The position numbers and the translations under genes were made by a program. Under the pieces are notes generated by a model. The model worked only from the letters and a program-made list of their open reading frames with translations. It did not search any database and had not been told where the DNA came from. Positions 32,401-35,680 of a stretch of DNA of 35,680 nucleotides are shown in pieces. Source of the stretch: Haplosporangium gracile (taxonomy: Eukaryota; Mortierellomycota; Mortierellomycetes; Mortierellales; Mortierellaceae); assembly GCA_015499985.1 (NCBI GenBank), contig JAAAUF010000399.1:1-35680 (forward strand). The letters run 5' to 3'. Position 1 is the stretch's first letter. Every line of letters begins with the position of its first letter.

Positions 32401-33929
32401 CCTCGTCCTGCTCGCCGTCGTCCGACATAGGTCCACCCCCTCCTTCAGTATGTCCGCTTTTACTCTTTCCAGGCTTAGCCTTTGGCCGAACGGGTACACC
32501 AGAGAAGAGCAGCAAAAGCGACGAATCCATACATCCCTTTACGTCAAAATCAACATGGCTGGCAAGAGGGTTCCTCCGCTCAACAAATGCTTGCGAAAAG
32601 GGTGATGCAGAGGTCTCATGCAAACATCGAAAGAGGATATCCAGAGCGACCATCGTCCTGATGTCGTACAGATTGGGGCCCAGCCACGCATATCCGATCG
32701 ATCCAACATCCTCATCTGATGAGGGGAACTGAATAGTCCTTGATGTAAGCTTTGTCTCCTTGGACATGATGGGTGCATTCCCACGACCCAAGGACAAGTC
32801 CATCTCCTGTGTGATATCAAAGGCCTCTGTCTTGACGTCGTCGAGAATCTTTTGTTGGATCAAAGTATCAAAGATCCTGTCAGGCTGAAGACTGTCTCCT
32901 GCAACGACGATGGTCATGTTGGAAGGGTGATAGAACTTTTTGTGGTATTCCCGAATGTCGTCGTTGGTCATCTTTGGGATCTCGGGCGTCAAGCCTCCGC
33001 ACTCATAATAGTATGTCTGTGTGTCCGGATACAGCAGTCTCCTCAACCCAAGATCCAGCTATGGAGGGTAGCGAAAGCGTCAAAGCGGACCAAATTAAGA
33101 GTGTACGATTAGTACATTCATTAGAGTATCGCAGATTTGAAGAACAGTAAGATTGATCGCTTGAAATCTTTACAACCGCAAGTAGAATCCGCGAAGACAA
33201 ACAAACACTCACAAGATCAGCTTCCGAGTTCTCTCTGGCAGCCATTTCTGAGAAGACGACTCCTTGCTGCTTGCCTTCGCCATCGACATGATACACCTCT
33301 GTGACATACTGGTCATCTCTGAGGGTTGGGTGAAGTACGTGGTCCAAAAAGACGGGTAAAATCTCGGCCATCCCATCTCGTCCTGCCGTTGCGATAGTAT
33401 ATCCAGTGTAATCCTCGGTCTAATGCAGCAATTGTACGGAGGTGCCTGTCAGTTGCCTTGAATTGACAAGTAGCAACTGTTTACATCTCAGTTACGTTGA
33501 ATTAAAAGGTACTGCATTGGAAAACGTACTGTATATGCGTTGGTTCCGGTTGACAAGCAGCGGTTGGCTAATGAATCCAGATATCCTCTACTAGGGTAAT
33601 TTACTGATCCACAGAACACCACTACATCGCGTCGTGAAAAAGAAGAAAAGAAACGCCATTTGATCCAGTTAGAAGAGTCATTCAGACAATCAAAGGAGTT
33701 CATAACAAGCCGCTATCCTGTGCCTGAGCTTACAGTGTTCGAGAGTATGAGGAAGACCCCTGGAATCCTTGACGACGGTAGGGACAATAATGGTGGCAGT
33801 TGCTTGAGGACCGGGAATAGAGAGAAAGACAAAGCGCATGGTTGTTGCGCGGTGCTTGTAGACGGCGACAGGGGTAGGCTGGCTTGGCCCGGAGAGGGAG
33901 ACCTCTGATTCCAATACGAAGTGATCCAT
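29498..33929 (-). CDS. M16C-family zinc metalloprotease (yeast Sdd3/YOL098C-like)
   Basis: Six exons (33929-33734, 33621-33530, 33419-33213, 33058-30038, 29948-29830, 29720-29498) give 1,285 residues in phase. The inverted zinc motif HxxEH is HTLEH (61-65), followed by LVFCGS across an intron. The third ligand Glu is in GVVFSEM (about 154). Two M16-type halves are visible, the first with YHPSNMTIVVAG and the second with the glycine/arginine segment near YATLLLCEILSRSEGPLYSA and RGQGYAYG. M16 enzymes degrade short peptides in a closed chamber. No mitochondrial presequence is evident, so it is probably cytosolic like Sdd3. An Asp/Glu/Ser-rich insert of about 65 residues (near 375-440, about 32255-32430) interrupts the first half and is probably a surface loop. 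The Ser-rich C-terminal tail is extra. The start MDHFVLESEV begins the conserved region. Confidence 0.9.
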
Positions 33930-34170
33930 GTGTGTGAGTATGAGTGTAATGGAATGAAACGAGCGGGAGTGGAGGAGAGATGTTAGCTGCGGGCAGTTGA
34001 AGGTGGTTAAAAAAAAAAAAAGTAAAGAATGCTGTGTGACCGTTGTTTGCTTTTCATTTGCCATTTTATTCAAATGAAGAGGGCGCTAATGTACAAGTAA
34101 AAGAGAAGAGAGGAAGAGGGAGAGGAAGAGGGAGAGGAAGAAGGAGAGAGCGGACAGGTAAGGCTTCGCT
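33930..34170. promoter_or_regulatory. Promoter region of the protease gene
   Basis: This is 241 bases between two minus-strand genes. It contains an A run at about 34009-34021 on the plus strand and a purine-rich tandem tract. No gene is seen. Confidence 0.45.
34100..34152 (+). repeat. Purine-rich tandem repeat (GAGGAAGAGGGA)n
   Basis: About three imperfect copies of a 12-base purine unit lie just downstream of the stop of the Ser/Asn-repeat gene (its 3' UTR on the minus strand, where it reads as pyrimidines). Confidence 0.75.
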
Positions 34171-35578
34171 TTAGTAGCCAGACTTGGTGTCGGCGGCGAG
34201 ACTATCGCCTGCGGGGTAGAAGCGGAGGTTGAGCGAGGCATTCGACGTGCTCAGCTTGACATCACTCGAGCCATGACCGCGCGAGCCACGCTTGTTTGAT
34301 TTCTTGTCCGTATCAAACTGAAGGTGGGTACCTTCCACAACAGCTGAACTATTGCTCGTCGCAAGATCAAACCGTCCCTGGAATGCTTCCGTCTATTTCA
34401 ATACATGGGTTTAAAGGTGAAAACAGACATGTCAACTGATTAATCAAATGTAAACAAAGACAGAGAAAGTGGTCATGTATCAAACGGAAAGTGAAAGCAC
34501 ATATGAGACGGTGACTTACAAGGTTGACAGTAACAGAGCTGTTGGAAGTCTGTGCAAGACCCTTGAAGGACTGGTCCTGTGGCACCATGACCGACGAAAC
34601 AATGCTTGCATTGGATGTTTTTGTGTGGACCTCAAGGGGCTGACCAGTCTGGGAAGCATCCAAACTGAGCTCGACCTTTGAGTTGGCAGAGGTAACACTA
34701 ACATAGGATCCACGCGAAGCTGGCCCAAGAAGACATCCAACTGTCGCCTTGCCGTTCCTGGTAGAGTTGTCCATCCACAGTCCCTTGCCTGTGGGTGTAG
34801 CATCAACATGCAGCTCGAGTCCAGAGTTTGATGTCTTGGTTGTCACAGAGGACTGACGACCATCACGCGCCTCGTGGACAACAAGCTTGGCAGAGATGGA
34901 TCCGTTGGAGGTGTTGAGATCGATATGTCCTGCCTCGTATGAACCAGAGATGGACGAGTTGCTGGTTCGAAGGTCAATAGTATCGGCATGAAGGGTCTCC
35001 AGGGCAATGGAAGAGTTGGAAAGATCCGACTTGACCTTATTCCATACCAGGTTGTGCAGTCCATCACCTGAAAGAGAGCTGTTGGGAATATCGATGATCA
35101 AGTTCTCCATGGTGCATACTGAGCCAGGGATCGAGATGGTTGTCTCGTGGTAGATGTTTAAGTTGGCGAACCGTCTGGGACCCTGTGGGCATGAAATAAC
35201 AAAAAAGCATGAATTTTGTGGTTAAGAATCCATTCCTTGACTCCTATTTCAGGTGTGTTTCTCTTCGTTGCTTGGCACTTGGCAGAGCCCGTTCTATCGA
35301 TTTACCTCAAGTGTAAACGTGAGTGTCCTGTCTTCAAAGCGGGTTCTGATGGCCACCTCTTCCTTGTCGTTGTCCTTAGTGACCCAGATACGGGTCGAGA
35401 TCAGACCCAGGCCAGAGTCATCGTCTGTGTTGTAGATAAGACGGATCTTACCCTGGACCTTTCCTTGGGCAATGACAGTAACGTTGGGATATTCCTTGGG
35501 GTTGAATGTAGTGTCGTCTCCTGGGACTCTGAGAGCGATGCTGGGCTGGTGAAGAAGGCCGACGAGAGAAGCAAACAT
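34171..35578 (-). CDS. Ser/Asn-repeat protein, DUF4097/adhesin-like
   Basis: Three exons (35578-35306, 35182-34520, 34392-34171) give 385 residues in phase. After a 95-residue beta-rich start, the protein repeats a short unit many times. Examples are NSSLSGDG, NSSIALET, NSSISGSYEAGHIDL, SNGSISAKL, SNSGLELHVD, SNASIVSSV and SNSSVTVNL. Each has an SN(S/A/G) turn followed by a short beta strand about 18-25 residues apart. This is the pattern of a right-handed beta-helix or stacked sheet as in DUF4097/putative adhesin families. No signal peptide or GPI site is visible, so surface location is not supported and the role is unknown. The start at 35578 is the first Met of the open frame; an earlier exon beyond the window edge cannot be excluded. 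Confidence 0.72.
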
Positions 35579-35680
35579 GTTGTTATAAGTTATTGTTGTC
35601 CTGAGATTCTTTATGCAGTTGCTGGTAGCTTGGTTGGTGAAAGGGCAGTTGTCGTTGCTGAGAAAAGAAGAGAAGGGAAA
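35579..35680. promoter_or_regulatory. Upstream leader of the Ser/Asn-repeat gene
   Basis: The last 102 bases of the window hold the presumed 5' UTR, with CAACAA-type sequence on the minus strand. Nothing else is seen. Confidence 0.4.

Noticed and set aside
1..35680. tRNA, rRNA or CRISPR arrays
   Set aside because: I looked for tRNA-like arms and regularly spaced repeats and saw none; CRISPR is not expected in a fungal nuclear genome. A covariance-model scan was not possible here.

Overview
The window looks like nuclear DNA of an early-diverging fungus, most likely Mortierellomycota (Mortierella, Linnemannia or a relative). The evidence is many short GT-AG introns (most about 50-200 bases, the largest a few hundred), fungal gene families, a Crinkler-type protein remnant, L1-like retrotransposon debris, and densely packed genes in convergent and divergent pairs. 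This assignment is inference from gene content, not from a database match.

The left third (1-7470) is accessory and decayed. It starts with a C2H2 zinc-finger gene running off the window edge (minus strand, 508 to <1). Next is a broken Crinkler gene (minus, 1986-1133). A spacer follows with two imperfect 55-base direct repeats 187 bases apart. Then comes a multi-exon plus-strand gene (2829 to about 5371) whose C-terminal part resembles the PD-(D/E)XK-like hypothetical proteins abundant in Mortierella. It carries an in-frame stop and a one-base frameshift, and it is cut off by a dead L1-like LINE (minus, about 7092-5372) that is itself truncated at both ends.

The right two thirds are ordinary, well-preserved housekeeping genes whose exons join in frame. 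In order they are: a KDM5/JARID1-type histone H3K4 demethylase (minus, ends right after its C5HC2 finger, at the edge of the decayed zone); a BTB/POZ protein (plus, first intron GC-AG); a CDK11/PITSLRE kinase (minus); an unusual protein with an N-terminal winged-helix-like segment and a C-terminal PP2C phosphatase (plus); a multi-pass membrane protein of unknown function (minus); a short-chain dehydrogenase (plus); a class II eIF4E (4EHP-like) cap-binding protein (plus); a 1,269-residue unrecognised acidic protein (plus); an M16C zinc metalloprotease with a long acidic insert (minus); and a Ser/Asn-repeat protein of DUF4097/adhesin type (minus).

I see no operon or gene-cluster logic. Several genes act in gene expression (KDM5, CDK11, eIF4E2, probably the winged-helix PP2C), but they are separately transcribed. 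Three divergent pairs (KDM5/BTB, CDK11/PP2C, membrane protein/SDR) share 600-900 base promoter regions rich in purine/pyrimidine tracts. Three convergent pairs are separated by about 90-420 bases. The most notable signals are the zone of gene decay around the LINE, the truncated-looking KDM5, the winged-helix-PP2C fusion and the large unrecognised protein. I saw no clearly new biological system. Exon boundaries were derived by hand from splice consensus and phase consistency.
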